A program made the position numbers and the translations under genes. This document shows, one piece after another, positions 6,656 to 15,407 of a DNA stretch of 46,987 nt. Under the pieces are notes generated by a model that did not search any database, was not told the origin of the DNA, and saw nothing but the letters and a program-made list of their open reading frames with translations. Numbering within the stretch: the first letter of the stretch is position 1; every line of letters begins with the position of its first letter. Source of the stretch: Salinicola sp. (GTDB taxonomy: Bacteria; Pseudomonadota; Gammaproteobacteria; Pseudomonadales; Halomonadaceae). The stretch spans positions 1 to 46,987 of the forward strand of contig NZNW01000111.1 of NCBI GenBank assembly GCA_002695065.1, in the 5' to 3' direction.

Positions 6656-9121
6656 TCAGAACTGCGTCGCTTCATAGCCCGGTACCGCGCGGGCAAAGTA
6701 GCTGTCGGCTTCCTGGCCGACGCCGCCCAGTCCCTTGAACACGAAGCGCAGGAACAGGCCTCGATCCGTGTAGTCGTCATTGATGGTGTTGGCGGTGTCG
6801 TTGTCTTCGACCCATTCTCGCCATACCACCTGGACCGCGCTGCAGCAGCTGTTGAACTGGACGCCGGCCAGCGTTTCCAGGTCGCGGCTGTTGGTGTTGT
6901 CGTAGAGATAACGGCCTATCAGGTCCAACGATGACGTGGCCTTGTAGGCGAACGACACGTCGAAATCCTCACGACTGTAGTTCAGGCGATCCTCTTCGTC
7001 TCCCGACGGATCGAACCCTTGGAGTTGCCATCGGTAGCCAAGGTTCACGACATGGCCAACCGGGCTCAGGTACTGGAGATAGGCCGACGCCTTTTCGGTC
7101 TTGGAGCGGTCCGGATCGTAGAACCACTCGTAACGCGAGCGCCACTGATCGTTGATACGCCAGTCGAGCTGGGTGATCACCGGCGAACGGTCGCGGGTGG
7201 CGCGATACCAGTCCTCGTAGTCGGTCTCCTTGTCCGGCAGCGTGTTCGGATCGCCCTCGATATCGATGTTGCGATCCGAGAAGTAGGCGCTCTGCCCCAC
7301 GGAAAGCGCCAGACGCTCGCGCCCGGTGTCATCCTCGAGGAAGCGCGTCGAGGCGCCGTAGGAGAGTTTGTTGACGTCCCCCACCCGGTCGGCCCCCGTG
7401 AAGCGATAAGGCGACCAGAGCTGGCTCCACGAGATCGCCCGCTCATCGGTATCGAAATCGGGGAACTCCGACTGATCCCGCTCCGGCACGTAGGCGTAGT
7501 AGAGGCGCGGCTCGAAGGTCTGCTTCCACTCGCTGTCGAACAGCGTGACGTCGCGCTGGAAAATCAGGCCGGAGTCGACCGAGTAGACCGGTACCGTGCG
7601 CGACAGGCTCTCGTCCCGGTCGGTGTCGCGGTTGCCGTAGTCGAGCTCGTAATTGGTCTGCCACAGCTGGAAGCGCGGCTCCAGGAAGCCCCAACTGGGC
7701 TGCCCGCGCCACCCGATGGCCGGGGTCAGGTTGATGCGCGACCCGTTGGCCGCCTCGCGCAGGCGGATCTGGCGGGTATTCCCGGTCTCCTCGTCCTCCC
7801 AGAAACCGTCGCTGTCGACGCCATGCAGATCGCGCCAGAAGTATGTCGCGTTGGAGTTCCACTCCTGATAGAAACCGTTGTCCTGCCCCCAGCGTGCATT
7901 GGCGGTCAGGCTGGGCAGCTTGTAGAACGGCCGATCGTCCTCGTCGAGAGGATAATCCATGCGCTGGTAGCCCTGGGCCCGGGCATCGAGGTTCCAGGTC
8001 GTGCCCTGATAGCTCAGCCGCGCCAGACGCTCGAGGTACTCGGTATCCTGCTCACCGAAATCACGCCCGAAATCGTCGAAATAGCGCCCGTCGCTGGCGG
8101 CACCGTAACGCATGGCGTAATCCAGCCGGTCGCTGAAGTAGCCGTAGTGGCTGTAATCGACGTACCAGCGATCCTCGCCGTCGAAGGCATCGTTGGGATC
8201 GTTGGGGTTGTCGTTCTCGCCGCCATTGTCATTGGGCAGGTAGGCGCCCTCGATGGACCCCTGGTCGCTGCCGAACAGATACCGGAACTCGCCGCCCAGC
8301 ATGAAGCCGTGGTCGGAGATGACCCGCGGGGTGATGGTCGCGTCGTAGTTGGGCGCCAGATTGAGGTAGTAGGGCTGGCTGTAGTCGAGACCGTCGCTGG
8401 AGATCCCCATCGTCGGCCACAGGAACCCGCTCTGGCGGCGATCGTCGATGGGAAAGCGTACCCACGGCCAGTAGAAGACCGGCACGTCTCCCATCTCGAG
8501 TCGCGCGTTGGAAGCGGTGCCGAAGCCCTGTTCGCGATCGATGGTGACGTCGCTGCCCACGATCCGCCACAGCCGGCTATCCGGGGCACAGGTGGTGAAG
8601 CTGGCCTCACGCATGCGATAGCGGCCGTCGTCGAGACGCTGCATCGACTGGGCATCCCCGCGCAGCCGTTGTTCATGGACGACGTAGTGGGCGTCGTCGA
8701 TGCGCGCCGCGTCGCTGTCGAGCGAGACCTGGCCATCGTCACCGCGCACCAGCATCCCCGGATAGCGGATCGTCAGGGGACCGTCGGCGAAGGCCGTGTC
8801 CCGGGCAGCATTGACCCGCACCCGCGGCGACTCCAGTTGGCTTTCGCCGCGCCGCAGCACGACATTGCCCCCCAGAATGGTTTCGCCATCGTCGCCGTAC
8901 TCGGCCGATCCCGAATTGGACAGCACCTCTTCGGGGGTCTTTCCCTCGGGCAGCAGGTAGCCCGGTTCGATATAGCGGCCACCGCAGAGCGCGCCAGCCG
9001 GTGCCTGGTCACCCCAGGGAGACCAATCCAGCTGGTCCGCCGGTAGGGGTGCGGGGGGCGCCGCCTGGGCCGTCGATGAAATCAGGCCGGTGAGGGCAGT
9101 CCAGACCAGTCGCTTGCCCAT
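6656..9121 (-). CDS. lptD: LPS-assembly outer-membrane protein LptD
   Basis: The beta-barrel LptD, with the lipoprotein LptE (not in this window), inserts lipopolysaccharide into the outer leaflet. The start at 9121 gives a signal peptide (MGKRLVWTALTGL, cut near AQA, about residue 20) and an AGAGGA ribosome site; the open frame extends another 68 codons upstream without family similarity. The N-terminal beta-jellyroll OstA-like domain (about 65-180, ILGGNVVLRRGESQLESP) is followed by the long LptD barrel domain. Cysteines at 46, 178 and the adjacent pair 759/760 match the four that form the essential disulfides in E. coli LptD. Length is 821 residues. It is the first gene of the operon, with a consensus -10 element just upstream. 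Confidence 0.95.
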   Translation of the reverse strand: MGKRLVWTALTGLISSTAQAAPPAPLPADQLDWSPWGDQAPAGALCGGRYIEPGYLLPEGKTPEEVLSNSGSAEYGDDGETILGGNVVLRRGESQLESPRVRVNAARDTAFADGPLTIRYPGMLVRGDDGQVSLDSDAARIDDAHYVVHEQRLRGDAQSMQRLDDGRYRMREASFTTCAPDSRLWRIVGSDVTIDREQGFGTASNARLEMGDVPVFYWPWVRFPIDDRRQSGFLWPTMGISSDGLDYSQPYYLNLAPNYDATITPRVISDHGFMLGGEFRYLFGSDQGSIEGAYLPNDNGGENDNPNDPNDAFDGEDRWYVDYSHYGYFSDRLDYAMRYGAASDGRYFDDFGRDFGEQDTEYLERLARLSYQGTTWNLDARAQGYQRMDYPLDEDDRPFYKLPSLTANARWGQDNGFYQEWNSNATYFWRDLHGVDSDGFWEDEETGNTRQIRLREAANGSRINLTPAIGWRGQPSWGFLEPRFQLWQTNYELDYGNRDTDRDESLSRTVPVYSVDSGLIFQRDVTLFDSEWKQTFEPRLYYAYVPERDQSEFPDFDTDERAISWSQLWSPYRFTGADRVGDVNKLSYGASTRFLEDDTGRERLALSVGQSAYFSDRNIDIEGDPNTLPDKETDYEDWYRATRDRSPVITQLDWRINDQWRSRYEWFYDPDRSKTEKASAYLQYLSPVGHVVNLGYRWQLQGFDPSGDEEDRLNYSREDFDVSFAYKATSSLDLIGRYLYDNTNSRDLETLAGVQFNSCCSAVQVVWREWVEDNDTANTINDDYTDRGLFLRFVFKGLGGVGQEADSYFARAVPGYEATQF

Positions 9122-9154
9122 GTGTCCTCTGTGTCCTTGCCGAGTGGAGTCGGT

Positions 9155-9160
9155 ATTATA
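9155..9160 (-). promoter_or_regulatory. Consensus -10 element for the lptD operon
   Basis: On the minus strand the sequence is TATAAT, a perfect sigma70 -10, 33 bp upstream of the lptD ATG. No good TTGACA-like -35 is seen 16-18 bp upstream, so an activator or another recognition feature may be needed. No sigma-E-like GGAACTT element was spotted. Confidence 0.5.
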
Positions 9161-9281
9161 CAGACCTCGACGGGACTTGCCGCGAAGCCATTCCTTGTTG
9201 AACCGTCTGGGTGCCGCGCGGGCGTGCCGAGATTTCGGCGGGGGCCAAGCCGATTTGGCGATGGCGTCCGAACGCGACACA

Positions 9282-9309
9282 TTGATCGCCGGCCGCCGGA
9301 TGCTACGCT
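9282..9309 (+). promoter_or_regulatory. Putative sigma70 promoter for amgK-murU
   Basis: TTGATC (9282-9287) and TACGCT (9304-9309) are separated by 16 bp. They lie about 145 bp upstream of the amgK start and point toward it. Confidence 0.4.
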
Positions 9310-9453
9310 GTCGCGCTCGATGCACCGATGGACTCGCGCGGCGATTCCGGATTAGAGCCCAGCATGCGGTGCCATTTCCGGCCCGTCAACTCGCGGCAAG
9401 CGCTGTCGTCGGCAATGCGCCGGAACACCCTCTCATCATTACCGGAAGCCTGC

Positions 9454-10485
9454 ATGACCTTGCGCCTGGATGCCCTTCGTCACTGGATCGCCGCCCAGCA
9501 TCACCTGTCACCGGAAGCCTGCCGACTGGAAACGGTGGCCGGCGACGCCAGCCTGCGTGGCTATTGTCGCGTCATCTTCCCGGACGGTACGACACGGATC
9601 GTCATGGACGCACCGCCGGCGCTGGAGGACAGCCAGCCATTCGTGACCATCGGCCGCGAGTGGCGCGAGGCCGGCCTGCCGGTACCCCAACTGCACGCCA
9701 TCGATCTCGAGTCGGGATTCATCGAACTCGACGATCTCGGCAACGACAGTCTTCACCATCACTTCGATACCGAATCCGGCGCACGCGAAGGGACTGCGCA
9801 GGCGCTGGCGCTGCTCGACCAGATCGAACGACTCGCGCCGGTCGCCTCGCTGCCAGGCTACGCCGCCGACTTTCTCGAAGAGGAGATGGACCGCTTCCCC
9901 GACTGGGGCCTGACCCGTTGGCTCGGTATCGAGACGCCACCGCAGTGGCCCGAGGTCAAGCGCCACCTGCTCGCCCACATCGCCGGGCTCCCCACCGTCG
10001 CCGTGCATCGCGATTTCGACGCCATGAACCTGATGATCCATCAGGAGCGTCTCTGGATCATCGACTTCCAGGGCGCACTGGCCGGGCCACTTGGCTACGA
10101 TCTGATCTCCCTACTGCGGGGCCGCTATCACCACTGGTCACGCCAGGAGATGGACCTCTGGATCGAGGATTTTCGCCTGCGCAGTCTCGCCGCGAGGCGG
10201 ATCGGCCCCGATATGGATGCCGGGGCGTTCCGGGCCGGTGTCGAGGCGATCGGTGCCCAGCGCCAGCTCAAGATTCTGGGTCAATTCTGTCGCCTCTGCC
10301 TGCGTGACGGCAAACCCCGCTATCTCGACTGGCTGCCCCATTTCTACGGGCATCTCGACGAGGGGCTGGCGGCACTGCCCGCGCTCGGCGATTTCCACCG
10401 CTGGCTGCGCGAAAGCTACCGCCCGGCCATGGAAGCACGCCTGGCCGAGCACCACGCCAACCTCGACCAGGGAGCCTCGCGATGA
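9454..10485 (+). CDS. amgK: N-acetylmuramate/N-acetylglucosamine anomeric kinase AmgK
   Basis: Phosphorylates C1 of MurNAc and GlcNAc in the cell-wall recycling route of Pseudomonas-type bacteria, feeding MurU. The aminoglycoside-phosphotransferase fold is shown by GDASLRGYCRV (residues 30-40), a GREWREAGLPVPQL helix, the catalytic HRDFDAMNLM (185-194, D187) and the metal-binding IDFQGALAGPLGYDL (203-217, D204). The product has 343 residues from the ATG at 9454, which is preceded by GGAAG; the frame is open 42 codons further upstream but without a better start. murU overlaps the stop by 4 bp. The divergent position next to lptD resembles Pseudomonas putida. Confidence 0.92.
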   Translation: MTLRLDALRHWIAAQHHLSPEACRLETVAGDASLRGYCRVIFPDGTTRIVMDAPPALEDSQPFVTIGREWREAGLPVPQLHAIDLESGFIELDDLGNDSLHHHFDTESGAREGTAQALALLDQIERLAPVASLPGYAADFLEEEMDRFPDWGLTRWLGIETPPQWPEVKRHLLAHIAGLPTVAVHRDFDAMNLMIHQERLWIIDFQGALAGPLGYDLISLLRGRYHHWSRQEMDLWIEDFRLRSLAARRIGPDMDAGAFRAGVEAIGAQRQLKILGQFCRLCLRDGKPRYLDWLPHFYGHLDEGLAALPALGDFHRWLRESYRPAMEARLAEHHANLDQGASR

Positions 10486-11150
10486 AAGCGATGATTCTCG
10501 CCGCCGGCCTCGGCACCCGCATGCGACCACTCACCGACCACTGCCCCAAGCCGCTGTTGCCGGTCGCCGGCAAGCCGCTGATCGTGCATCATCTCGAGCG
10601 TCTGGCGACAGCGGGAATCCGCGACATCGTGATCAACGTCAGCTATCGCGGCCAGCAGATCATCGACGCCCTCGGTGACGGCGAGCGCTACGGCGTCTCG
10701 CTCCAGTTCAGCGTCGAACGGACACCGCTGGAAACCGCGGGCGGATTGCGCCAGGCGCTGCCGCTGCTGGGCGAGGCGCCCTTCATCCTGCTCAACGGCG
10801 ACATATGGACGGATTTTCCGCTCGAACGTCTCGCCCTCGCCGAGGGCGACCTCGCCTCGCTGGTGATGGTGGATACCACCGACTTCCACCGCCGAGGCGA
10901 TTTCCATCTCGATTCACAGGGTCGGCTGCACGCCGAAGGCGAACCGCGGCTGATCTACGCCGGTCTCGGCGTCGTGCATCCCGAGCTGATCGCCGATCTG
11001 CCGGCCGGGGAGTCGGTCAAGCTGGCCCCGCTGCTGATCGATGCGATGCGGGCGGGCCGCGTCGGCGGCTGGCACCATCGCGGGGACTGGGTCGATGTCG
11101 GCACGCCGCAGCGTCTGGCCGAGCTGGAAGCGCGACTCGGGCAGACATGA
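10482..11150 (+). CDS. murU: N-acetylmuramate alpha-1-phosphate uridylyltransferase MurU
   Basis: Makes UDP-MurNAc from MurNAc-1-phosphate and UTP, bypassing de novo MurA/MurB. The nucleotidyltransferase signature LAAGLGTRMRPLTDHCPKPLL starts at residue 6, followed by VAGKPLI, INVSYRGQQI, ETAGGLRQALPLLGE, LLNGDIWTDF, and the C-terminal HHRGDWVDVGTPQRLAELE. Its 222 residues match the MurU length (about 223-225) rather than the longer glucose-1-phosphate enzymes. Start codon and amgK stop overlap (ATGA), so the pair is translationally coupled. In Pseudomonas this pathway lowers fosfomycin sensitivity; that is inference here. Confidence 0.93.
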   Translation: MKAMILAAGLGTRMRPLTDHCPKPLLPVAGKPLIVHHLERLATAGIRDIVINVSYRGQQIIDALGDGERYGVSLQFSVERTPLETAGGLRQALPLLGEAPFILLNGDIWTDFPLERLALAEGDLASLVMVDTTDFHRRGDFHLDSQGRLHAEGEPRLIYAGLGVVHPELIADLPAGESVKLAPLLIDAMRAGRVGGWHHRGDWVDVGTPQRLAELEARLGQT

Positions 11151-11259
11151 CGAATCCGGACGCCACCCGCCGTTGCCGGGAGTGTTATCCTGCCGCCATC
11201 GTCCCACGAGTGATTCGATACGCCTTTCAACACGAATCCCCAGTTAAGGAATCCTTGCC

Positions 11260-11679
11260 ATGAAAGCCACAGTCAAATGGACCGACGGTCGCCAGTTCGT
11301 CACCGAATCCGGCAGCGGCCACAGCGTCGTCATCGACGGCAACCCGGATCACGGCGGACGCAACACCGGGCCTCGCCCCATGGAGATGGTGCTGATGGGA
11401 CTGGGCGGCTGCACTTCGTTCGACGTGATCCAGATCCTCGAGAAGGCCCGCGCCGAGGTCACCGACTGCGTCGCCACGCTGGAAGCCGAACGCTTCGACG
11501 GCACCCCCAGCGTCTTCACCAAGATCCACGTTCACTTCGTCGTCACCGGCAAGGGGCTGAAGGACGCCGTGGTCAAGCGCGCCGTCGACCTCTCCGCCGA
11601 GAAGTACTGCAGTGCCTCGCTGATGCTGAGCAAAGGCGGGGTGGAGATCACCCACGACTACGAAATCGTCGAGGCGTAG
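11260..11679 (+). CDS. OsmC-family peroxiredoxin-like protein (YhfA type)
   Basis: A 139-residue OsmC/Ohr-fold protein resembling E. coli YhfA. The two conserved cysteines are C51 (in MGLGGCTSFDV) and C117 (in KYCSASLML). In OsmC/Ohr members such a pair reduces organic hydroperoxides; for the YhfA branch the substrate is not established. The start follows AAGGAATCCTTGCC. In Pseudomonas and E. coli this gene sits beside crp/vfr; here crp is absent, but coq7, hinT and prkB, which lie near it in those genomes, are found just downstream on the opposite strand. A rho-independent terminator follows. Confidence 0.88.
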   Translation: MKATVKWTDGRQFVTESGSGHSVVIDGNPDHGGRNTGPRPMEMVLMGLGGCTSFDVIQILEKARAEVTDCVATLEAERFDGTPSVFTKIHVHFVVTGKGLKDAVVKRAVDLSAEKYCSASLMLSKGGVEITHDYEIVEA

Positions 11680-11725
11680 GCCGCGAGCCGCGACAACCAA
11701 GATAAGCTCCCCCATAACGAACGAC

Positions 11726-11753
11726 GCCAGCGACTGCGGTCGCTGGCTTTCTT
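11726..11753 (+). terminator. Rho-independent terminator after the OsmC-like gene
   Basis: A 9-bp perfect GC-rich stem (11726-11734 with 11739-11747) with a TGCG loop is followed by TTTCTT. It starts 46 bp after the stop codon and lies between convergent genes. Confidence 0.85.
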
Positions 11754-11755
11754 CG

Positions 11756-11797
11756 TAGCCCGTAGCCCGTGGCCCGTGGCTTGTAGTCCGTGACTCA
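11756..11797. repeat. Degenerate heptanucleotide tandem repeat at the 3' end of coq7
   Basis: Six consecutive 7-bp units of consensus TRGCCCG, decaying from exact copies (11756-11762 and 11763-11769) to diverged ones. The last unit (11791-11797) contains the coq7 stop codon. It follows the terminator T-run at once. Confidence 0.75.
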
Positions 11798-12436
11798 GAT
11801 CCGATAGACGCTCTTGGTCATCACCTTCGACATCAGCCGCATGCCCCACTTCACCGGCAGCGGGAAGCGCTGGCCGCCGGACTCCAGCGCCCAGCGTTCG
11901 TGCTGCGCTTCGTCGATACGCATCTGCTCGAGCACCGCGCGCGAGCGCTTGTCGTCGATCGGCAGCTTGCGTAGATGGGCCTCGAGATGCCGCCCCACCT
12001 GCTCTTCCGTGGCAGCGACGAACCCGAGGCTGACCCGATCGCCGATCGCCCCGGCCACCGCGCCCAACCCGAACGAAGCCACGTAGAACGCCGGATTGAG
12101 ATAGCTGGTACGGCTGTCGAGCTCCTGTAGACGCTGATCGCACCAGGCCAGATGATCGATCTCCTCCGCTGCCGCCTCTTCCATGCGCTCGCGGGTTTCG
12201 GTCAGCTTGGCCGTCAGCCCCTGGCCCTGGTAGAGCGCCTGGGCGCACACTTCACCGGTGTGATTGATCCGCATCAGCCCCGCCACGTGACGGCGCTGCT
12301 CGTCGTCGAGCGCGCCCTCCGGCTGGACGTTGGCCGGCGACGGCCGACTCGGCTGGGCCGCCTTGGGCACCAGCGTGCGCAGCACCGTATCGAACTGATG
12401 GATCAGATTGTCGGCACGGGAAATCTTGCGAGTCAT
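11795..12436 (-). CDS. coq7: Demethoxyubiquinone hydroxylase Coq7
   Basis: Diiron monooxygenase for the C6 hydroxylation in ubiquinone biosynthesis, used in place of the flavoprotein UbiF by many Pseudomonas-like bacteria. The ferritin-like diiron ligands are visible: E62 ([11 protein letters not shown]), E92 and H95 (EEIDH), E144 (AATEEQ) and E176/H179 (DEAQH). Length is 213 residues. An N-terminal extension of about 40 residues precedes the catalytic core, as in the Pseudomonas proteins. AAGGAGG lies upstream of the ATG. hinT lies 43 bp upstream on the same strand, matching the Pseudomonas coq7-HIT neighbourhood. Confidence 0.93.
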   Translation of the reverse strand: MTRKISRADNLIHQFDTVLRTLVPKAAQPSRPSPANVQPEGALDDEQRRHVAGLMRINHTGEVCAQALYQGQGLTAKLTETRERMEEAAAEEIDHLAWCDQRLQELDSRTSYLNPAFYVASFGLGAVAGAIGDRVSLGFVAATEEQVGRHLEAHLRKLPIDDKRSRAVLEQMRIDEAQHERWALESGGQRFPLPVKWGMRLMSKVMTKSVYRI

Positions 12437-12479
12437 CGGAACCTCCTTGTTGAAGCCGCATGAGCGAGCGGGAAGACTG

Positions 12480-12824
12480 TCAACCCGGTGGCCACTGCAT
12501 GCGCCGCCCGCCCAGCAAGTGCATGTGGATATGATAGACCGACTGCCCGCCCGCTTCGTTGCAGTTCATCACCACGCGATAGCCCTCCTCGGCAAACCCG
12601 AGCTCCTTGGCCAGCTTGGCCGCGGTGTACTGCAGCCGCCCGATCAGCGCCAGATCCCCCTCCTCGATGTCGTTGAGGGTGGCAATCGGTTTCTTGGGAA
12701 TGATCAGGATGTGCGTGGGCGCCTTCGGATCGATGTCGTTGAAGGCGAGCACCTCGTCATCCTCGTAGACGATATCCGCCAGTATCTCGCGGTCGATGAT
12801 CTTGCTGAAGAGAGTCGGCTCCAT
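12480..12824 (-). CDS. hinT: HIT-family purine nucleoside phosphoramidase
   Basis: A 114-residue HinT-like hydrolase for nucleoside phosphoramidates. The histidine triad HIHMHLL is at residues 98-104, with the family motifs [28 protein letters not shown] and IPKKPIATL. The ATG at 12824 is preferred because it has AGGAG upstream and matches the family start; the frame stays open 16 codons further. It lies between prkB (44 bp upstream) and coq7, all on the minus strand. Confidence 0.93.
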   Translation of the reverse strand: MEPTLFSKIIDREILADIVYEDDEVLAFNDIDPKAPTHILIIPKKPIATLNDIEEGDLALIGRLQYTAAKLAKELGFAEEGYRVVMNCNEAGGQSVYHIHMHLLGGRRMQWPPG

Positions 12825-12868
12825 GAGAACTCCTGATGTCGGAATAAGGTATCGGTCGGCGACCAGGC

Positions 12869-13741
12869 TCAACGAAAACGGCGCTGGGCCAGCAGCTGAC
12901 GCACCTGGGGTGCGAGGATCAGGTCCATCGCCAGCGACAGGCGCGCCCCTGGGACGACCAGCGTGTTGGGTCGGCTCATGAAGGCATCATGAATCATGGT
13001 GACCAGGTAGGGGAAGTCGACGGCCGCCGGATCCCGGAACCGAATGACCACGAACGATTCGCCATCGTTGGGCACGTCCTGCAGCTCGAACGGGTTCGAG
13101 GTATCGACCGTCGGCACGCGCTGGAAATTGATGTGCGTGCGCGACAGCTGGGGCTGGATGTAGCGCACGTAGTCGTGCATGCGCCCGAGGATGGTGTCGA
13201 TGACCGCCTCCTGGGAGTAGCCGCGCAGCTTGGTATCGCGATCGATCTTCTGCAGCCACTCCAGGTTGATCGTCGGTGCCACGCCGATCAGCATGTCGAC
13301 GTGTCTGGCGATATCGACCTCATGGGTCACCAGCCCCCCGTGCAGCCCCTCGTAGAGCATCAGATCCGTGCCGCTGGGAATCGGCTGCCAGTCGGTGAAG
13401 GTACCGACCTGCCAGCCCGCCTCGATCATGCGCTTGTCCTCGGCATGGATATAGTGGCGGTAGGTGCCCTTGCCGCTTTCGCCGTACTCCTGGAACAGCG
13501 CATCGAGCCGGTCGAGCAGGTTGGCATTGACCGAAAAGTGGGAGAGTTCCGCCTTGCGCTCCGGCTCGACTTGAAGAATCTGCGCCAATTCCGCCCGCGA
13601 ATAACGGTGAAAGGCGTCGCCGTCGATGAACGCGGCGTGCACGTCCTCGCGGGCGAACATGCGCTCGAAGGTGCGCTTGACCGTGGTGGTGCCCGCGCCG
13701 GAAGAGCCCGTCACCGCTATGATCGGGAATTCACGCGACAT
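12869..13741 (-). CDS. prkB: Phosphoribulokinase-family P-loop kinase (PrkB type)
   Basis: A 290-residue protein like E. coli PrkB. The P-loop [10 protein letters not shown] is at residues 12-21, followed by [46 protein letters not shown] and the long [21 protein letters not shown]. The fold is that of the octameric proteobacterial phosphoribulokinase, but no RuBisCO or Calvin gene is nearby. As in E. coli its physiological substrate is unclear, and the genomic link with yhfA/crp suggests a regulatory or stress role. The start at 13741 has AGAGGT upstream; the ATG five codons earlier does not. Confidence 0.88.
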   Translation of the reverse strand: MSREFPIIAVTGSSGAGTTTVKRTFERMFAREDVHAAFIDGDAFHRYSRAELAQILQVEPERKAELSHFSVNANLLDRLDALFQEYGESGKGTYRHYIHAEDKRMIEAGWQVGTFTDWQPIPSGTDLMLYEGLHGGLVTHEVDIARHVDMLIGVAPTINLEWLQKIDRDTKLRGYSQEAVIDTILGRMHDYVRYIQPQLSRTHINFQRVPTVDTSNPFELQDVPNDGESFVVIRFRDPAAVDFPYLVTMIHDAFMSRPNTLVVPGARLSLAMDLILAPQVRQLLAQRRFR

Positions 13742-13894
13742 GCAGTACCTCTTCATTCAGCAAGCTCGACCGGCTGGCGCGGGCGCCCACCACGATGCCG
13801 CGGCAGCTCGAGCGTTCGAGTCGCTTTCCGATCGTCGATCGATGCCTCACTTGCTGCATGGCGGATTTTCCTTGTTGCTAAAGCGACCGGTTTT

Positions 13895-15190
13895 TCACGA
13901 CGACTGACGCTCTCGGGCGATGGCGCGATGAGCGATATCGCGCCGGTACTCGGCGCCGGGCCAGCGCACCACGTCGAGACCGGCATACGCCCGTGCCGCC
14001 GCGGCGCCGACCGTCTCGCCGAGAGCGGTAACACATAGCACGCGGCCACCGCTGGTGACGACGCGACCATCGTCGCTCATGCGGGTACCGGCGTGGAAGA
14101 CCTTGCAGCCGGCCGCGTCCGCTGCCTCGAGCCCAGTGATCTCGTCACCCTTGCGATAGCTGCCGGGATAGCCTTCCGCCGCCAGCACCACGCCGACGGC
14201 GGCACGCGAATCCCACTCGCACTCGACCTGGTCGAGCTTGCCCTCGAGCGCCGCCTGGCACAGCGCCACCAGATCGCCTTTCAGGCGCATCAGGATCGGC
14301 TGGGTTTCCGGATCGCCGAAGCGGCAGTTGTACTCGATCACCCTGGGAGCGCCATCGGCGTCGATCATCAGCCCGGCGTAGAGAAAGCCGGTGTAGGGAT
14401 GCCCTTCGGCGGCCATGCCACGGACCGTGGGCAGGATCACCTCGTCCATGATGCGCTGATAGACGCTTTCAGTGACCACGGGGGCCGGCGAATAGGCCCC
14501 CATGCCGCCGGTGTTGGGGCCGGTGTCGCCATCGCCTGCCCGCTTGTGGTCCTGACTGGTGGCCATCGGCAGCACGTGCTCGCCGTCGACCATGACGATG
14601 AAGCTCGCCTCCTCGCCGTCGAGAAACTCCTCGATCACCACCCGCGCGCCGGCGTCGCCGAAGGCGTTGTCCTCGAGCATGTCGCGAATCGCCGCCTCGG
14701 CTTCGGCTTCGGTCATCGCCACCACCACGCCCTTTCCCGCTGCCAGCCCGTCGGCCTTGATCACGATCGGCGCCCCCATCTTCCCGAGATAGGCCAGCGC
14801 CGGCGCGACGTCGCTGAAAGTCTGATAGTCGGCGGACGGAATCGAATGGCGCGCCAGGAAATCCTTGGTGAACGCCTTGGAGCCCTCGAGCTGGGCGGCA
14901 GCTTCGCTCGGACCGAAGATCGCCAGACCCACGGCCTGGAACGCATCGACGACCCCGGCGACGAGCGGGGCTTCCGGACCGACGATCGTCAGGTCGACGG
15001 CGTTATCGCGGGCGAAGGCGATCAGCGCCTCGCTCTCCATGACATCGATGGCAACGTTGGTCAGACCCGGCTCCCGCGCGGTGCCGGCATTGCCCGGCGC
15101 CACGAAAACCGTCTCGACCCGCGGCGATTGTGCCGCTTTCCATGCCAGCGCATGTTCGCGCCCGCCCCCGCCAATGATCAGAACCTTCAT
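13895..15190 (-). CDS. purD: Phosphoribosylamine--glycine ligase
   Basis: ATP-grasp enzyme of purine synthesis (GAR synthetase). The sequence starts MKVLIIGGGGREHALAW, then FVAPGNAGTA, GPEAPLVAGVVDAF, the ATP-grasp stretches KADGLAAGKGVVVA and EEFLDGEEASF, GPNTGGMGAYSPAP, NCRFGDPETQ and the C-terminal GRVLCVTALG. Its 431 residues are typical. The start at 15190 is fixed by homology; the frame is open for 33 codons upstream. purH, often the upstream partner, is not here, and rsmE is divergent. Confidence 0.96.
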   Translation of the reverse strand: MKVLIIGGGGREHALAWKAAQSPRVETVFVAPGNAGTAREPGLTNVAIDVMESEALIAFARDNAVDLTIVGPEAPLVAGVVDAFQAVGLAIFGPSEAAAQLEGSKAFTKDFLARHSIPSADYQTFSDVAPALAYLGKMGAPIVIKADGLAAGKGVVVAMTEAEAEAAIRDMLEDNAFGDAGARVVIEEFLDGEEASFIVMVDGEHVLPMATSQDHKRAGDGDTGPNTGGMGAYSPAPVVTESVYQRIMDEVILPTVRGMAAEGHPYTGFLYAGLMIDADGAPRVIEYNCRFGDPETQPILMRLKGDLVALCQAALEGKLDQVECEWDSRAAVGVVLAAEGYPGSYRKGDEITGLEAADAAGCKVFHAGTRMSDDGRVVTSGGRVLCVTALGETVGAAAARAYAGLDVVRWPGAEYRRDIAHRAIARERQSS

Positions 15191-15407
15191 CGCTAGCCTT
15201 CTTCTGAAGCTGTGACTGAGTGAATGGGACATTATGTCAGAAAGGCATCCCGCTCGCCGCTGTACTCCATCGATGCCAATCCTGTGCATCGCTATGGCAT
15301 TCCCTATCCATGACCGCCCACGTTCACGCGCGGCTAGGTTCGCGCGCAGCGCTCAGGCAGAATGACTACCCTGCCAGCTCCCCGACACCGTGTTGAATTG
15401 TTACCTC

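Larger units (their letters stand above)
9122..9453. promoter_or_regulatory. Divergent promoter region between lptD and amgK
   Basis: This 332-bp gap has no convincing gene. It holds the putative lptD promoter close to lptD and a putative amgK promoter in the middle. Open frames crossing it are upstream extensions of the lptD or amgK frames with no recognisable protein character. Confidence 0.6.

Noticed and set aside
7019-9046. Long plus-strand open frame of 675 codons opposite lptD
   Set aside because: It is antisense to a complete LptD with intact motifs; long shadow frames are expected in GC-rich DNA, and the translation has a biased valine/alanine-rich composition with no family pattern.
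12869-13741. Calvin-cycle phosphoribulokinase
   Set aside because: The family match is real, but no RuBisCO or other Calvin genes are present and the neighbours match the PrkB context; autotrophy is not supported.
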